Program-made: the position numbers and the translations under genes | Source: an uncultured Jannaschia sp. | GTDB lineage: Bacteria > Pseudomonadota > Alphaproteobacteria > Rhodobacterales > Rhodobacteraceae | Assembly (NCBI RefSeq): GCF_947494055.1 | Contig: NZ_CANLTR010000002.1 | Coordinates: 186,001 to 250,000 of the forward strand | Length of the DNA stretch: 64,000 nucleotides | Direction: 5' to 3' | Notes under the pieces: generated by a model | The model's input: only the letters and a program-made list of their open reading frames with translations | Told to the model about the DNA's origin: nothing | Databases searched by the model: none | Shown here: positions 1 through 9,960 of the stretch, piece after piece | How the letters are laid out: every line of letters begins with the position of its first letter | Numbering within the stretch: position 1 is the first letter of the stretch

Positions 1-654
1 GAAGTCGCAGCCGATCTCGGCCACGTTCACGGGCAGATGCACCGCCCCCTGCGAGCCGTCGACGAGGACCGGTACGCCCCGCTCGCGCGCGCCATCGCAG
101 ATCGAACGCACGTCGACGATCGTGCCGAGCACGTTCGACAGATGGGTGATCGCAACGAGCTTCGTGCGCTCGGTCATCGCGTCGAGCACCGCCTGCGGAT
201 CGAGCGAGCCGTCGGGGGCGGTGTCGACCCAGACGAGCTTCACGCCCAGCCGCTCGCGAAGGAAGTGCCAGGGCACGATGTTGGCGTGGTGCTCCATGAT
301 CGAGAGCACGATCTCGTCGCCCGCCTGCATTCGCGGCGCGGCCCAGCCGTAGCTGACGAGGTTGATCCCCTCGGTCGTGCCCGAGGTGAAGACGATATGC
401 TCCTCGGACGGGGCGCCGAGGAAGCGCGCGACGGTGCCGCGCACCTTCTCGTAATTCTCCGTCGAGATCGTGGACAGCGTGTGCAGCCCGCGATGGACGT
501 TGGCGTAATCCTCGCCGTAGGCGCGCTGGATCATGTCGAGCACGACCTGCGGTTTCTGGGCCGAGGCGCCGTTGTCGAGATAGGTGAGCGGCTTGCCGTT
601 CACCTCACGGGACAGGATCGGGAATTGTGCGCGTACGGCGTCGACATCGAACAT
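1..654 (-). CDS. sufS: Cysteine desulfurase SufS, N-terminal part (truncated by window edge)
   Basis: This is a pyridoxal-phosphate enzyme that takes sulfur from cysteine as a persulfide and feeds it to the SufBCD scaffold. The visible 218 codons begin MFDVDAVRAQFPIL and contain the family blocks YLDNGASAQKP, NVHRGLHTLS, FTSGTTEGINLV and EHHANIVPW. The PLP-binding lysine (about residue 226 in this family) and the catalytic cysteine lie beyond the edge, so completeness cannot be judged. The ATG overlaps the stop of the upstream membrane gene by one base (TGATG), so it is the last visible gene of the suf operon. It is the group II desulfurase; a second, IscS-like one sits at the head of the same operon. 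Confidence 0.93.
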   Translation of the reverse strand, partial: MFDVDAVRAQFPILSREVNGKPLTYLDNGASAQKPQVVLDMIQRAYGEDYANVHRGLHTLSTISTENYEKVRGTVARFLGAPSEEHIVFTSGTTEGINLVSYGWAAPRMQAGDEIVLSIMEHHANIVPWHFLRERLGVKLVWVDTAPDGSLDPQAVLDAMTERTKLVAITHLSNVLGTIVDVRSICDGARERGVPVLVDGSQGAVHLPVNVAEIGCDF

Positions 655-1205
655 CAGAGGGTCTCCGCGACGTAAAGGGAATTGAGCCAGACCCAGACGA
701 ACCCGCCGAGCGTGACGAAGCCCACGAGTGATTGTGCCGCACCCGGACCGACAAAGCCGGTGGTCAGGCCGAGGAGGAGCAGGGCCGGCGCGACGACGAG
801 AAAGGCCCAGAACAGCGCGACGCGGGCGTCGAGCCCGGTCCCGCGCCCGCCGGCGATCCGCGCGATCAGATGCGAGACGAAGGCCAGGATGTAGAGCGCG
901 ATCGGCACGATGAAGATCCAGCCCATGACCGCGCCCGAGACCAGCGCCTCGAACTTGGCGTCCGCGAGATCGGCGGGGATGTCCACGCCGACCCGCGCAC
1001 TCTCGGAGAGAAGCGCCGCCTCGAAGGTCGGGTCGGGGGTCTGCGCCCGCCGCACGAGGGCGGGAAGCTGCGCGACGAAGCCCAGCACGGACCCCGCCGC
1101 CAGATAGACGAACGCCACGCGCTCGCTCGGATTATGCGCCAGGCGCTCGGCCATTACCGCCCGCGGGCGGAGCCACGCCCGCGGGATGTCGCGCGTGACC
1201 GACAT
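654..1205 (-). CDS. YIP1-like multi-pass membrane protein in the suf operon
   Basis: This 183-residue integral membrane protein starts at an ATG two bases after the sufD stop, which I prefer over a longer in-frame start lying inside sufD. It shows about four hydrophobic segments: residues ~34-50, ~94-116, ~131-153 and ~160-180. The overall look is that of YIP1-family proteins. It ends in a one-base overlap with sufS, so it is translationally coupled into the iron-sulfur operon. Membrane genes at this place are found in related suf operons, but a role in cluster assembly is only inferred from position. No catalytic motif is visible. Confidence 0.75.
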   Translation of the reverse strand: MSVTRDIPRAWLRPRAVMAERLAHNPSERVAFVYLAAGSVLGFVAQLPALVRRAQTPDPTFEAALLSESARVGVDIPADLADAKFEALVSGAVMGWIFIVPIALYILAFVSHLIARIAGGRGTGLDARVALFWAFLVVAPALLLLGLTTGFVGPGAAQSLVGFVTLGGFVWVWLNSLYVAETL

Positions 1206-1206
1206 C

Positions 1207-2459
1207 TCAGTCGCGGGACAGCCAATCGGCCAGCCGCTCGGAGACATGCGCGCGCAGACCTTCGTCCTCGATCTCTTCGACCGCCTCGGCGAGGAAGCTC
1301 AGGACGAGGAGGTTCGTCGCGTCCCGCTCCGGCACGCCGCGCGAGCGGAGGTAGAACAGCGCCGTCTCGTCGATCGCGCCGGTGGTCGAGCCGTGCGAGC
1401 AGGCCACGTCGTCGGCGTAGATCTCGAGCTCCGGCTTGGCGAGGAACACGCTGTCGTCGTCGAGAAGCAGCGACTGGCTGATCTGGTAGCCGTCGGTCTT
1501 CTGCGCGCCCTCCTTGACGAGGATCTTGCCCTGGAACACGCCGACCGCGCCGTCGCGCAGGACCTTCTTGTAGACCTGACGGCTCTCGCAATTCTCCGCG
1601 TCGTGGGTCACGAACACCGTGTCGTCGTGATGGAAATCGCCCTGCCCGAAGGCCGCGCCGGCGATGTGGCTCACCGCATCGTCGCCGGTCAGCTCGATCA
1701 CCGCCTCGTTGCGCGTGAGCGCGCCATGCGCCGAGAGCGTGAAGGACTTGAATGTGCTCTCCGTCCCCAGCCGGGCGAAGAGATGCGTGTTCACGTGCCG
1801 CGCGCGGACGGGACCGTCGACGCGGATGTGGTGGAAGGTGCCGGTATCGGCGACCTCGATCTCGGTCACGATGTTGGACCGCGCGCCTGCGACACCGCTC
1901 TCGAGGAGCGTCACCGACGCGCCGGACTCGACCTTCACGACATGGTGCAGGATCGGGTCGGTGCCACCGGTCGTGCGGATATGGATCGGTTGCGTCACCT
2001 GCCCCGTCGCGCGGATCACGAGCCCGTTCGTCGCGAAGGCCGAATTCAGCATGGCCAGCGGACGCGAGACCGGACGGGACCCCGCCGCCTCCCGGCGTCC
2101 GTAGACGTCCTTCGCCCAGTGAATGTCGGCCCCGGCCGCGTTGCGCAGGGTCCCGATCTCCAGCCCGTCCGGCACGGTGTCGGGAACCGAGATGTCGTCA
2201 CCGTCGATCGTGACGACGAGCGTATCCAGTCCCGCGAACGGATCCTCGACCTGATCCGGCACGTCGAGGGCGGGCGCAGTCTGCACCAGCGGCGTCGGGT
2301 TGGTGTAGCGCCAGTATTCGTCACGCCGGCCGGGAAGCCGCACGGCCTGCAACCGGCCGAGCGCATCCTTGCGCGCCGCACCGAGCCAGCCGCCGCCCTC
2401 CGGCAGCGTCAGCGCGGCCAGACGTTCGTCGGTCGCCTGCTGCTTCGGGTCCGCCGCCA

Positions 2460-2460
<1 letters not shown>
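1207..2460 (-). CDS. sufD: Fe-S cluster scaffold protein SufD
   Basis: SufD pairs with SufB and the SufC ATPase to form the SufBC2D scaffold that builds iron-sulfur clusters in the cytoplasm. The 417-residue product begins MAADPKQQATDERL and carries the C-terminal SufB/SufD beta-helix core. The segment CSHGSTTGAIDETALFYL contains the histidine equivalent to E. coli SufD His360. The ATG at 2460 overlaps the sufC stop (TGATG); a longer in-frame reading would run into sufC and is rejected. Length and motifs are normal for the family. Confidence 0.95.
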
Positions 2461-3215
<755 letters not shown>

Positions 3216-3249
3216 ACCGTATTCCTTCAAGCGCCTTACGGCGCGACGT

Positions 3250-3603
3250 TCATTCCGTGGTGACCGCGGTCCCGGAGGCGGAGACCATCAGCATGCCGCT
3301 GTCCTTGCCGACCACCTCGTAATCGAGGTCGACGCCGACCACGGCGTTGCCACCCAACTCGGCGGCCTGTGCCTCCATCTCGCCGACGGCGATGGCACGG
3401 GCCTCGCGCAGCGACTTCTCGTAGGAGCCGGACCGGCCACCGAGGATGTCCGTGATGCCCGCGAACATGTCGCGGAACACGTTCGCCCCGAGAATCGCCT
3501 CGCCCACGACGATGCCGTGGTAGGCGGTGATCCGACGTCCCTCGAGGGACGGCGTGGTCGTGGAGATCACCCCGGTCTCGTGCTTGCTGCCCCAGATGCT
3601 CAT
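3250..3603 (-). CDS. YbjQ-family (heavy-metal-binding domain) protein inside the suf operon
   Basis: This 117-residue protein has the YbjQ/UPF0145 pattern: an early [18 protein letters not shown] stretch, the [20 protein letters not shown] core, and [17 protein letters not shown]. Family members are thought to form ring-like oligomers, and some are annotated as heavy-metal binding, but the biochemical role is unknown. Its ATG overlaps the sufB stop (ATGA) and it precedes sufC by 34 bases, so it is co-translated with the scaffold genes. No cysteine is present, so metal binding through cysteine is not supported. Confidence 0.85.
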   Translation of the reverse strand: MSIWGSKHETGVISTTTPSLEGRRITAYHGIVVGEAILGANVFRDMFAGITDILGGRSGSYEKSLREARAIAVGEMEAQAAELGGNAVVGVDLDYEVVGKDSGMLMVSASGTAVTTE

Positions 3604-5117
3604 CCGACCGAACCTTCCAGCGAGATCGCGACGAGCTGCTGCGCCTCCATCGCGAATTCCATCGGCAGCGCCTGCAGCACTTCCTTGCAGAAGCCGTTGA
3701 CGACGAGCGCTACCGCCTCCTCCTCGTCCATACCGCGGGAGCGGCAATAGAACATCTGGTCGTCATCCACTTTGGACGTCGTCGCCTCGTGCTCCACGCG
3801 GGAGGAATTGTTGCGCACCTCGATATAAGGCACCGTATGCGCACCGCATTCCGATCCGATCAGAAGGCTGTCGCACTGCGTGTAGTTGCGCGAGTTCTTG
3901 GCTTTCGGATGCATCGAGACGAGACCGCGATAGGTGTTCTGCGCCTTGCCCGCGCTGATCCCCTTGGAGACGATCCGCGAGCGGGTGTTCTTGCCCAGAT
4001 GGATCATCTTGGTCCCGGTATCGGCCTGCTGGAAGTTGTTTGCGATGGCGATCGAATAGAACTCGCCCTGACTCTCATCCCCACGCAGGATGCAGGAGGG
4101 GTACTTCCACGTTACGGCGGAGCCGGTCTCGACCTGCGTCCACATGACCTTCGACCGGTCGCCCCGGCAATCGGCACGCTTGGTGACGAAGTTGTAGATG
4201 CCGCCGCGGCCGTTCTCGTCGCCCGGATACCAGTTCTGCACCGTAGAGTACTTCACCTCGGCATCGTCGAGTACGACGATCTCCACCACTGCCGCATGAA
4301 GCTGCGCGACGTCGCGCTGCGGTGCCGTGCAACCTTCGAGGTAGGAGACGTAGCTCTCCTCCTCCGCGATGATGAGCGTGCGCTCGAACTGCCCGGTATT
4401 CTCGGCATTGATGCGGAAATACGTCGACAGCTCCATCGGGCAGCGGACGCCCTTCGGAATGTAGACGAAGGACCCGTCGGAGAAGACCGCGGAATTGAGC
4501 GTCGCGTAGTAATTGTCCGATTGCGGAACGACGGAGCCGAGATACTTCTTCACGAGCTCCGGATGCTCGCGCACCGCCTCGGAGATCGAGCAGAAGATCA
4601 CGCCGGCCTTCGCGAGCTCCTTCTGGAAGGTCGTGCCCACGGAGACGGAATCGAACACCGCATCGACGGCCACCTTGCGGTTCTCCTCGCCCGGCGCCGG
4701 CTCGACGCCCGCGAGGATCGCCTGCTCCTTCAGCGGGATGCCCAGCTTCTTGTAGGTCTCGAGCAGCTTCGGGTCGACGTCGTCGAGCGATTTCGGCTTC
4801 TCGAGCATCGAACTCGGACGCGCGTAGTAGTACTGGTCCTGGAAGTCGATTTCCGGGTACTGGACCATCGCCCATTTGGGCTCCTTCATGCCCACCCAGC
4901 GGCGATAGCCCTCGAGCCGCCAGTCGAGCATCCACTCCGGCTCTTCGTTCTTCTCGGAGATCAGCCGCACGATGTCCTCGGACAGGCCCTTCGGCGCGTA
5001 GTCCGTCTCGATCTCGGTGTTCCAGCCGTGCTTGTAGGTGCCCGAGAGGGACTTCACCCGCTCGACCGTCTCGGCGTCGACGCCTTCCTTCACTCGCATC
5101 TCGTCCAGTACCGTCAT
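3600..5117 (-). CDS. sufB: Fe-S cluster scaffold protein SufB
   Basis: SufB is the main scaffold subunit, accepting sulfur and iron to assemble clusters with SufC and SufD. The product is 505 residues and starts [14 protein letters not shown]. The conserved block [11 protein letters not shown] holds the cysteine equivalent to E. coli Cys405, and [10 protein letters not shown] holds the glutamate equivalent to Glu434, both needed for cluster formation. The ATG overlaps the stop of the desulfurase upstream (TGATG); longer in-frame extensions would lie in that gene. All key residues visible are intact. Confidence 0.97.
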   Translation of the reverse strand: MTVLDEMRVKEGVDAETVERVKSLSGTYKHGWNTEIETDYAPKGLSEDIVRLISEKNEEPEWMLDWRLEGYRRWVGMKEPKWAMVQYPEIDFQDQYYYARPSSMLEKPKSLDDVDPKLLETYKKLGIPLKEQAILAGVEPAPGEENRKVAVDAVFDSVSVGTTFQKELAKAGVIFCSISEAVREHPELVKKYLGSVVPQSDNYYATLNSAVFSDGSFVYIPKGVRCPMELSTYFRINAENTGQFERTLIIAEEESYVSYLEGCTAPQRDVAQLHAAVVEIVVLDDAEVKYSTVQNWYPGDENGRGGIYNFVTKRADCRGDRSKVMWTQVETGSAVTWKYPSCILRGDESQGEFYSIAIANNFQQADTGTKMIHLGKNTRSRIVSKGISAGKAQNTYRGLVSMHPKAKNSRNYTQCDSLLIGSECGAHTVPYIEVRNNSSRVEHEATTSKVDDDQMFYCRSRGMDEEEAVALVVNGFCKEVLQALPMEFAMEAQQLVAISLEGSVG

Positions 5118-6151
5118 CACCGTCTCCTGTCTCGCAACCGCCGGAACGCCTCGACGAACCGCGTCACCTGTTCTTCCGTCGTGTCTGGACCGAGGCTCAC
5201 GCGGATCGCGCAATCTGCCTCGCCCGGACCGTATCCCATCGCCCGCAGCACCGCGCTCTCGCGCACCTTGCCACTGGAGCAGGCCGAGCCCGCACTGACC
5301 GCGAACCCCGCCAGATCGAGCGCCATCACCTGCGTCTCGCCCTTCCATCCCGGCGTGATCAGGCAGGACGTGTTCGGCAGGCGAGTGGCTTCCTTCCCCA
5401 CCAAGGTAGTCGGGGCGCCGGGGCCCACAAGACTTGTTTCTAGAAAAGTTCTAAGTTGCGCAACCCGGTCCCACGCACCCGCCTCCAGATCGTGAATAGC
5501 CGCCTGCGCCACGGCGCCGAACCCGGCGATGGCGGGCACGTTCTCGGTTCCGGACCGCCGTCCCATCTCCTGCCCGCCGCCCCGGACCCGTGCCGTCACG
5601 TCCAGACCGCGCCGCAGCACCAGCGCGCCAACCCCTTTCGGTCCACCCAGCTTGTGGGCCGAAATCAGCGCCATTTCGACGCCGGACCAGTCGAACGCGA
5701 CCGGGACCTTGCCGAAGGCCTGCGTCATGTCGCTGACCGCGAGACCGGACGGCAGCTGCTGGATCACCCCGGTCTCCGAATTGGCGGCCTGCAGGGCACT
5801 TCCGGCCAAGTCGTTCACCGTCACATGCCCGTCCCGCCCGACGGGCAGCGTGCCGTCCCCCCAGGCCGCCACCGCCTCGTGTTCGACCGGCGCGGTCGCG
5901 AGGCCCCGCCCGGCCATGGCGAGCGCCGCGGCCTCGGTCGCGCCGGACAGGAAGACGACGTCCGATCCGTCCGCGCCCATCGCCGCGGCGACCTGCGCCC
6001 GGGCGCGCTCGACGATGGCTTTCGCTTTCCGGCCCTCGCCATGGACGGAGGAGGGATTGCCCACCACGTCCATCGCCGCGATCATCGCGTCGCGCGCCTC
6101 GGGACGTAGTGGCGCCGTCGCGTTCCAGTCCAGATAGACCCGCTCGGCCAT
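5117..6151 (-). CDS. IscS/NifS-like cysteine desulfurase
   Basis: This is a group I cysteine desulfurase of 344 residues that would supply sulfur for iron-sulfur assembly. The visible motifs are the PLP lysine in [10 protein letters not shown] (Lys167), His91 in VEHEAV, and the active-site loop SACSSGK with Cys291. It is shorter than E. coli IscS (about 404 residues) and lacks its long C-terminal tail, as is common for alphaproteobacterial versions. The start [11 protein letters not shown] is preceded by an AAGGGCGG site 58 bases after the iscR stop. It is the first enzyme gene of the operon and sits directly before sufB. Confidence 0.92.
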   Translation of the reverse strand: MAERVYLDWNATAPLRPEARDAMIAAMDVVGNPSSVHGEGRKAKAIVERARAQVAAAMGADGSDVVFLSGATEAAALAMAGRGLATAPVEHEAVAAWGDGTLPVGRDGHVTVNDLAGSALQAANSETGVIQQLPSGLAVSDMTQAFGKVPVAFDWSGVEMALISAHKLGGPKGVGALVLRRGLDVTARVRGGGQEMGRRSGTENVPAIAGFGAVAQAAIHDLEAGAWDRVAQLRTFLETSLVGPGAPTTLVGKEATRLPNTSCLITPGWKGETQVMALDLAGFAVSAGSACSSGKVRESAVLRAMGYGPGEADCAIRVSLGPDTTEEQVTRFVEAFRRLRDRRR

Positions 6152-6209
6152 CCGCCCGCCCTTCTTCTTGGTGAAAATACTCCGGGTCCGGGCGGAGCCC
6201 GGCGTACCG

Positions 6210-6668
6210 CTATTCGTCGACGACCTGGAAGAGTGAGGGCACCGCCGGACAGGGGACCAGATCGTTGCCGACGACGTCCGACAGGCGCGTCTGGTGGAGG
6301 AACACGTAGACATGCGCCGAGAGCGATTCCCACAACCGATTCGTCATCGACTGCGCCCGGCTGCCCGACAACCCGCCCGAAGCGCCCGCGCCGGTGTGCA
6401 ACGCGCTCACCGTCTCGTCCACCGCCTCCAGCACGTCCGAGACGCGGATCTCGGCGGAAGGACGGGCCAGCCGATAGCCGCCGCCCGGGCCGCGGATCGA
6501 CTCGACCAGACCAGCGCGCCTGAGCTTCACGAAGAGCTGTTCGAGATAGGTCAGCGAAATATCCTGACGCTTCGAGATCTCCGACAGCGACGCCGTCGCC
6601 CCCGGAGTCCGCTGGGCCAGGTCGACCAGCGCCACCATCGCGTATCGGCCCTTGGTGCTCAGCTTCAT
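6210..6668 (-). CDS. iscR: Rrf2-family regulator IscR lacking the three-cysteine cluster motif
   Basis: This 152-residue winged-helix regulator probably controls the suf operon that follows. The N-terminal 75 residues (MKLSTKGRYAMVALVDLA, SYLEQLF-type recognition helix, GPGGGYRL) are typical Rrf2. In E. coli IscR three cysteines near residues 92-104 and a histidine hold a [2Fe-2S] cluster. Here the corresponding stretch, residues ~91-107, has glycine, alanine and serine, and the only cysteine is Cys140. Rhodobacter sphaeroides IscR is known to lack the triple-cysteine motif too and was reported to bind a cluster in an atypical way. The gene heads the operon and is divergent from a hydrolase gene. 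Confidence 0.93.
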   Translation of the reverse strand: MKLSTKGRYAMVALVDLAQRTPGATASLSEISKRQDISLTYLEQLFVKLRRAGLVESIRGPGGGYRLARPSAEIRVSDVLEAVDETVSALHTGAGASGGLSGSRAQSMTNRLWESLSAHVYVFLHQTRLSDVVGNDLVPCPAVPSLFQVVDE

Positions 6669-6743
6669 CGACGTCCCCTCACTTCATTGACGCCTCGGCG
6701 CGCAAGGCTTACCTCGTGCCACCACGGAAATCGGTCGGAGGGC

Positions 6744-6771
6744 ATTATCGTCCGGCCCCGTTCCGCGTCAA
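6744..6771 (-). promoter_or_regulatory. Probable sigma-70 promoter of iscR-suf operon
   Basis: Reading the minus strand, TTGACG (6771-6766) and GATAAT (6749-6744) are separated by 16 bases. They lie about 75 bases upstream of the iscR ATG. The -10 matches TATAAT at five of six positions. This is pattern matching only; the operator for IscR itself was not identified. Confidence 0.5.
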
Positions 6772-6795
6772 CCGACCGAAGCGACAGGAGCGCGC

Positions 6796-7449
6796 ATGCC
6801 CGAAGTGATCTTCCCCGGCCCCGAGGGTCGTCTCGAGGGCCGCTACCACCCGCAGAAGGTCAAGGACGCGCCGATCGCCATCGTGCTGCACCCGCACCCG
6901 CAGTTCGGCGGCACGATGAACAATCGCGTGGTCTACAACCTTCATTACGCGTTTCAGGAGCTCGGCTTCACCGTCCTGCGCTTCAACTTCCGCGGCGTGG
7001 GCCGCAGCCAGGGCGAATTCGACCAGGGGATCGGCGAGCTCTCCGACGCGGCCTCCGCGCTCGACTACCTGCAGGCGCTCAACCCCAACGCCAAGCACTG
7101 CTGGGTCGCGGGCTTCTCTTTCGGGGCCTGGATCGGCATGCAGCTTCTCATGCGGCGGCCGGAGATCACCGGGTTCATCTCGGTCTCGCCGCAGCCCGAT
7201 CGCTACGATTTCAGCTTCCTCGCCCCCTGCCCGTCCTCGGGCCTCATCATCAACGGATCGAGCGACCGCGTCGCGCCGCCCGCCGATACCGTCGCGCTGG
7301 TGGGCAAGCTGCACGAGCAGAAGGGCATCACCATCACCCACGAGGAGATGGAGGGGGCCGGCCATTTCTTCGAGGACCCCTACATGGACCCGATGATCGC
7401 GTCGGTGAAGAGCTATGTCGCCCGGCGGATGACCGAGACGACGCGATGA
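6796..7449 (+). CDS. Alpha/beta hydrolase
   Basis: The 217-residue protein has the small alpha/beta-hydrolase pattern seen in dienelactone-hydrolase-like and YsgA-type proteins. It shows HPHPQFGGTMNN near the N-terminus, the nucleophile elbow GFSFGAW (Ser about residue 117), an aspartate in NGSSDRVAPP and a histidine in GAGHFF. Together these give a complete Ser-Asp-His triad. The ATG follows an AGGAG site. It is divergent from iscR and followed eight bases later by a small unknown gene, so the plus-strand genes 6796-8297 look like one unit. The substrate cannot be predicted. Confidence 0.88.
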   Translation: MPEVIFPGPEGRLEGRYHPQKVKDAPIAIVLHPHPQFGGTMNNRVVYNLHYAFQELGFTVLRFNFRGVGRSQGEFDQGIGELSDAASALDYLQALNPNAKHCWVAGFSFGAWIGMQLLMRRPEITGFISVSPQPDRYDFSFLAPCPSSGLIINGSSDRVAPPADTVALVGKLHEQKGITITHEEMEGAGHFFEDPYMDPMIASVKSYVARRMTETTR

Positions 7450-7456
7450 GACGTCC

Positions 7457-7726
7457 GTGAGCATCACCGAGGATCTGGCCGACAAGCTCGCCGCGCGGGT
7501 CGTTGCCCATATCGAGCGGACGGGAGACGAAGAGGTCGTCGCGCTCCTGTCGCAGATCCTCGGCGATTCCTCGCAGACATTGCGGGACGCCTTCGTCACG
7601 TCGCTGCTGGTCCAGCGCACCGCCCTGCGGGCCGACCGGATGCTGGCCGCGCGGATGGACCAGTTCGCGGCGAACGAGGCGCGTGACCGCGACGCCATCC
7701 GCCCGGCCGGGCCCGAAGGTGGCTGA
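7457..7726 (+). CDS. Small conserved-looking protein of unknown function
   Basis: This 89-residue product starts at a GTG (SITEDLADKLAARVV). It is predicted to be almost entirely helical, with heptad-like spacing of leucine, alanine and valine, and is charged at the C-terminus. There is no signal peptide, membrane segment or cysteine. It sits between the hydrolase (gap 7 bases) and the HD-domain gene (8-base overlap). The tight packing argues that it is a real gene. I do not recognise a family. Confidence 0.6.
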   Translation: MSITEDLADKLAARVVAHIERTGDEEVVALLSQILGDSSQTLRDAFVTSLLVQRTALRADRMLAARMDQFAANEARDRDAIRPAGPEGG

Positions 7727-8297
7727 TCTCGACGACCGCATGGCGTTCCTGATGGAAGCCGGTCGCCTGTCCTCCGTGACGCGCGCCACCCGCATCGTCG
7801 ACGGGACTCGGTTCGAGAACGCGGCCGAGCATTCCTGGCACCTCGCGCTTTTCGCAATGACGCTGGCGCCGCACGCGCCCGAAGGCGTCTCGATCGACCG
7901 CGTCATCCGCATGCTGCTCCTGCACGACCTCGTCGAGATCGACGCGGGCGACACACCGATCTTTGCGCCCGGCGCCGAGGACACGGCAACGCAGGATCGC
8001 GCCGAACGGGCGGCGGCGGATCGTATCTTCGGCCTCCTTCCCGCATCGCAGGCCACCGCCTTCCGGGCGCTCTGGGACGAGTTCGAGGCCGCCGAGACGC
8101 CGGAGGCCCGGTTCGCCAAGGCGCTCGACCGGTTCCAGCCGCCGAATCTCAACCTCGTCACCGGTGGTGGCTCATGGCGGGATTACGGCGTGACCGAGAC
8201 GGGGATCCGCGACCGGATCGGACCGAAGATCGCACGCGGCGCGCCCGATCTCTGGGACTGGTTGTCGCGCAGGATCGCGGCTTTCTTCGCCAGCTGA
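7719..8297 (+). CDS. HD-domain nucleotidase (HDDC2/YfbR-like)
   Basis: The 192-residue protein carries the metal-binding HD pattern: a first histidine in AEHSWHLALFA, the HD pair in LLLHDLVEIDAGD, and a distal aspartate in AKALDRFQPP. This fits the YfbR/HDDC2 group, which dephosphorylates 5'-deoxynucleoside monophosphates. The GTG start at 7719 gives the usual N-terminus (ADLDDRMAFLMEAGRL) and overlaps the preceding gene by eight bases. An ATG at 7740 is the alternative. The activity is inferred from family membership. Confidence 0.85.
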   Translation: MADLDDRMAFLMEAGRLSSVTRATRIVDGTRFENAAEHSWHLALFAMTLAPHAPEGVSIDRVIRMLLLHDLVEIDAGDTPIFAPGAEDTATQDRAERAAADRIFGLLPASQATAFRALWDEFEAAETPEARFAKALDRFQPPNLNLVTGGGSWRDYGVTETGIRDRIGPKIARGAPDLWDWLSRRIAAFFAS

Positions 8298-8706
8298 AAG
8301 ATTTTTCCCGACCGACTGAAACTCCGGGGCCTCGGCATCGTGGCTTCGCCCAAGATCGACGGGAAACAGGGCCGTTGCCTGTCTTTTCCGACGATACGGG
8401 CGATGCGCCCGAACGAACAGGATGACGGCTTTCGACGCCGTGCATCCATCGAGATGCCGCCGGGTTTTTGGTTCCACGACTGATCGGCGGCCGGCCCGAC
8501 CGTCAACGCGGTCGGGCCCCTTCGCGGCGAAGGCTTCGGGCCGCGTGCAGCCTCCCGGGTCGACCGTCGTCCCGTAAGGCGGATCGACGATAGATCGGAC
8601 CTGCCGTCCCGCCGAAACGGTCGGGCCGGATACCGTCCCGTCGCTGGCCCCCACCCGGACGATGCGCTACGACCTTCGGGCAAGTTGGCGCATTCCCGGA
8701 GGCCCC
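8298..8706. other. Intergenic region upstream of icd
   Basis: This stretch of about 410 bases has no credible gene; the open frames over it have no ribosome-binding sites and no recognisable products. It contains a strong hairpin at 8493-8518 and the icd leader with a GGAGG site just before 8707. No clear promoter hexamers stood out. Confidence 0.6.
8493..8518 (+). terminator. Strong hairpin, possible terminator or leader structure
   Basis: A perfect 10-base-pair stem (GGCCCGACCG with CGGTCGGGCC) encloses a six-base loop. It is followed by CCTTCG rather than a T-run, so intrinsic termination would be weak. It lies 195 bases after the HD-domain gene and 190 bases before icd, and could instead be part of the icd 5' leader. 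Confidence 0.4.
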
Positions 8707-9915
8707 ATGTCCAAGATCAAGGTCGAGAACCCCGTCGTCGAGCTCGACGGCGACGAGATGACCCGCATCATCTGGCAGTTCATCAAGGACAAGCTGATCC
8801 TGCCCTACCTGGACATCGACCTGCTCTACTACGACCTCGGCATGGAGGCGCGTGACGAGACCGATGACCAGATCACCGTCGACGCGGCCAACAAGATCAA
8901 GGAGGTCGGCGTCGGCGTCAAATGCGCCACGATCACGCCGGACGAGGCGCGGGTGGAGGAGTTCGGGCTGAAGCGCATGTATCGCTCGCCCAACGGCACG
9001 ATCCGCAACATCCTCGGCGGCGTCATCTTCCGCGAGCCCATCATCTGCCGCAACGTCCCGCGTCTCGTCCCCGGCTGGACCAAGCCGATCGTCGTCGGCC
9101 GTCACGCCTACGGCGACCAGTATCGCGCCACCGATTTCCTGTTTCCGGGCAAGGGAAAGCTGACCCTCCAGTTCGTGGGCGAGGACGGGCAGGAGATCGA
9201 GCGCGAGGTCTTCGACGCGCCCTCCGCCGGCGTGACGATGGCAATGTACAATCTCGACGATTCGATCCGCGACTTCGCCCGCGCATCGATGAACTACGCG
9301 CTCAACCGCGGCTGGCCGCTGTACCTGTCCACGAAGAACACGATCCTGAAGGCCTATGACGGGCGCTTCAAGGATATCTTCCAGGAAGTCTTCGAGGCCG
9401 AGTTCAAGGACCAGTTCGACGCGAAGAGGATCTGGTACGAGCACCGCCTGATCGACGACATGGTCGCGTCCTCGCTCAAGTGGTCGGGCGGCTATGTCTG
9501 GGCGTGCAAGAACTACGACGGCGACGTGCAGTCCGACACCGTGGCACAAGGCTTCGGCTCGCTTGGGCTGATGACCTCGCAACTGATGACGCCGGACGGC
9601 AGGATCGTCGAGGCGGAGGCCGCGCACGGCACCGTCACGCGGCATTACCGCCAGCATCAGGCCGGCAAGGAGACCTCGACCAATTCCATCGCCTCGATCT
9701 TCGCCTGGACCGGCGCGCTCAAGCACCGCGCCAAGCTCGACGACAACGACGCGCTGCGCAACTTCGCGGAGACGCTGGAGAGCGTCATCGTGCAGACGGT
9801 CGAGAGCGGGCACATGACCAAGGACCTCGCGCTGCTCGTCGGGCCCGATCAGGCATGGCTGACGACGATGGGGTTCCTCGAAAAGATCGACGCGAACCTT
9901 CAGGCGGCGCTGTAG
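8707..9915 (+). CDS. icd: NADP-dependent isocitrate dehydrogenase
   Basis: This TCA-cycle enzyme oxidises isocitrate to 2-oxoglutarate with NADP. The 402-residue sequence is the eukaryote-like dimeric type found in alphaproteobacteria rather than the E. coli type. Family blocks include [14 protein letters not shown], the substrate loop [23 protein letters not shown], the [11 protein letters not shown] segment, and [11 protein letters not shown] with the nucleotide-binding region after it. The ATG at 8707 has GGAGG at ideal spacing; an in-frame ATG at 8662 would bury that site and is rejected. Confidence 0.97.
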   Translation: MSKIKVENPVVELDGDEMTRIIWQFIKDKLILPYLDIDLLYYDLGMEARDETDDQITVDAANKIKEVGVGVKCATITPDEARVEEFGLKRMYRSPNGTIRNILGGVIFREPIICRNVPRLVPGWTKPIVVGRHAYGDQYRATDFLFPGKGKLTLQFVGEDGQEIEREVFDAPSAGVTMAMYNLDDSIRDFARASMNYALNRGWPLYLSTKNTILKAYDGRFKDIFQEVFEAEFKDQFDAKRIWYEHRLIDDMVASSLKWSGGYVWACKNYDGDVQSDTVAQGFGSLGLMTSQLMTPDGRIVEAEAAHGTVTRHYRQHQAGKETSTNSIASIFAWTGALKHRAKLDDNDALRNFAETLESVIVQTVESGHMTKDLALLVGPDQAWLTTMGFLEKIDANLQAAL

Positions 9916-9960
9916 GACGAACAGGCAGGTCCGCCGCCGGGCGGATCTGCCCCCTCCGGT

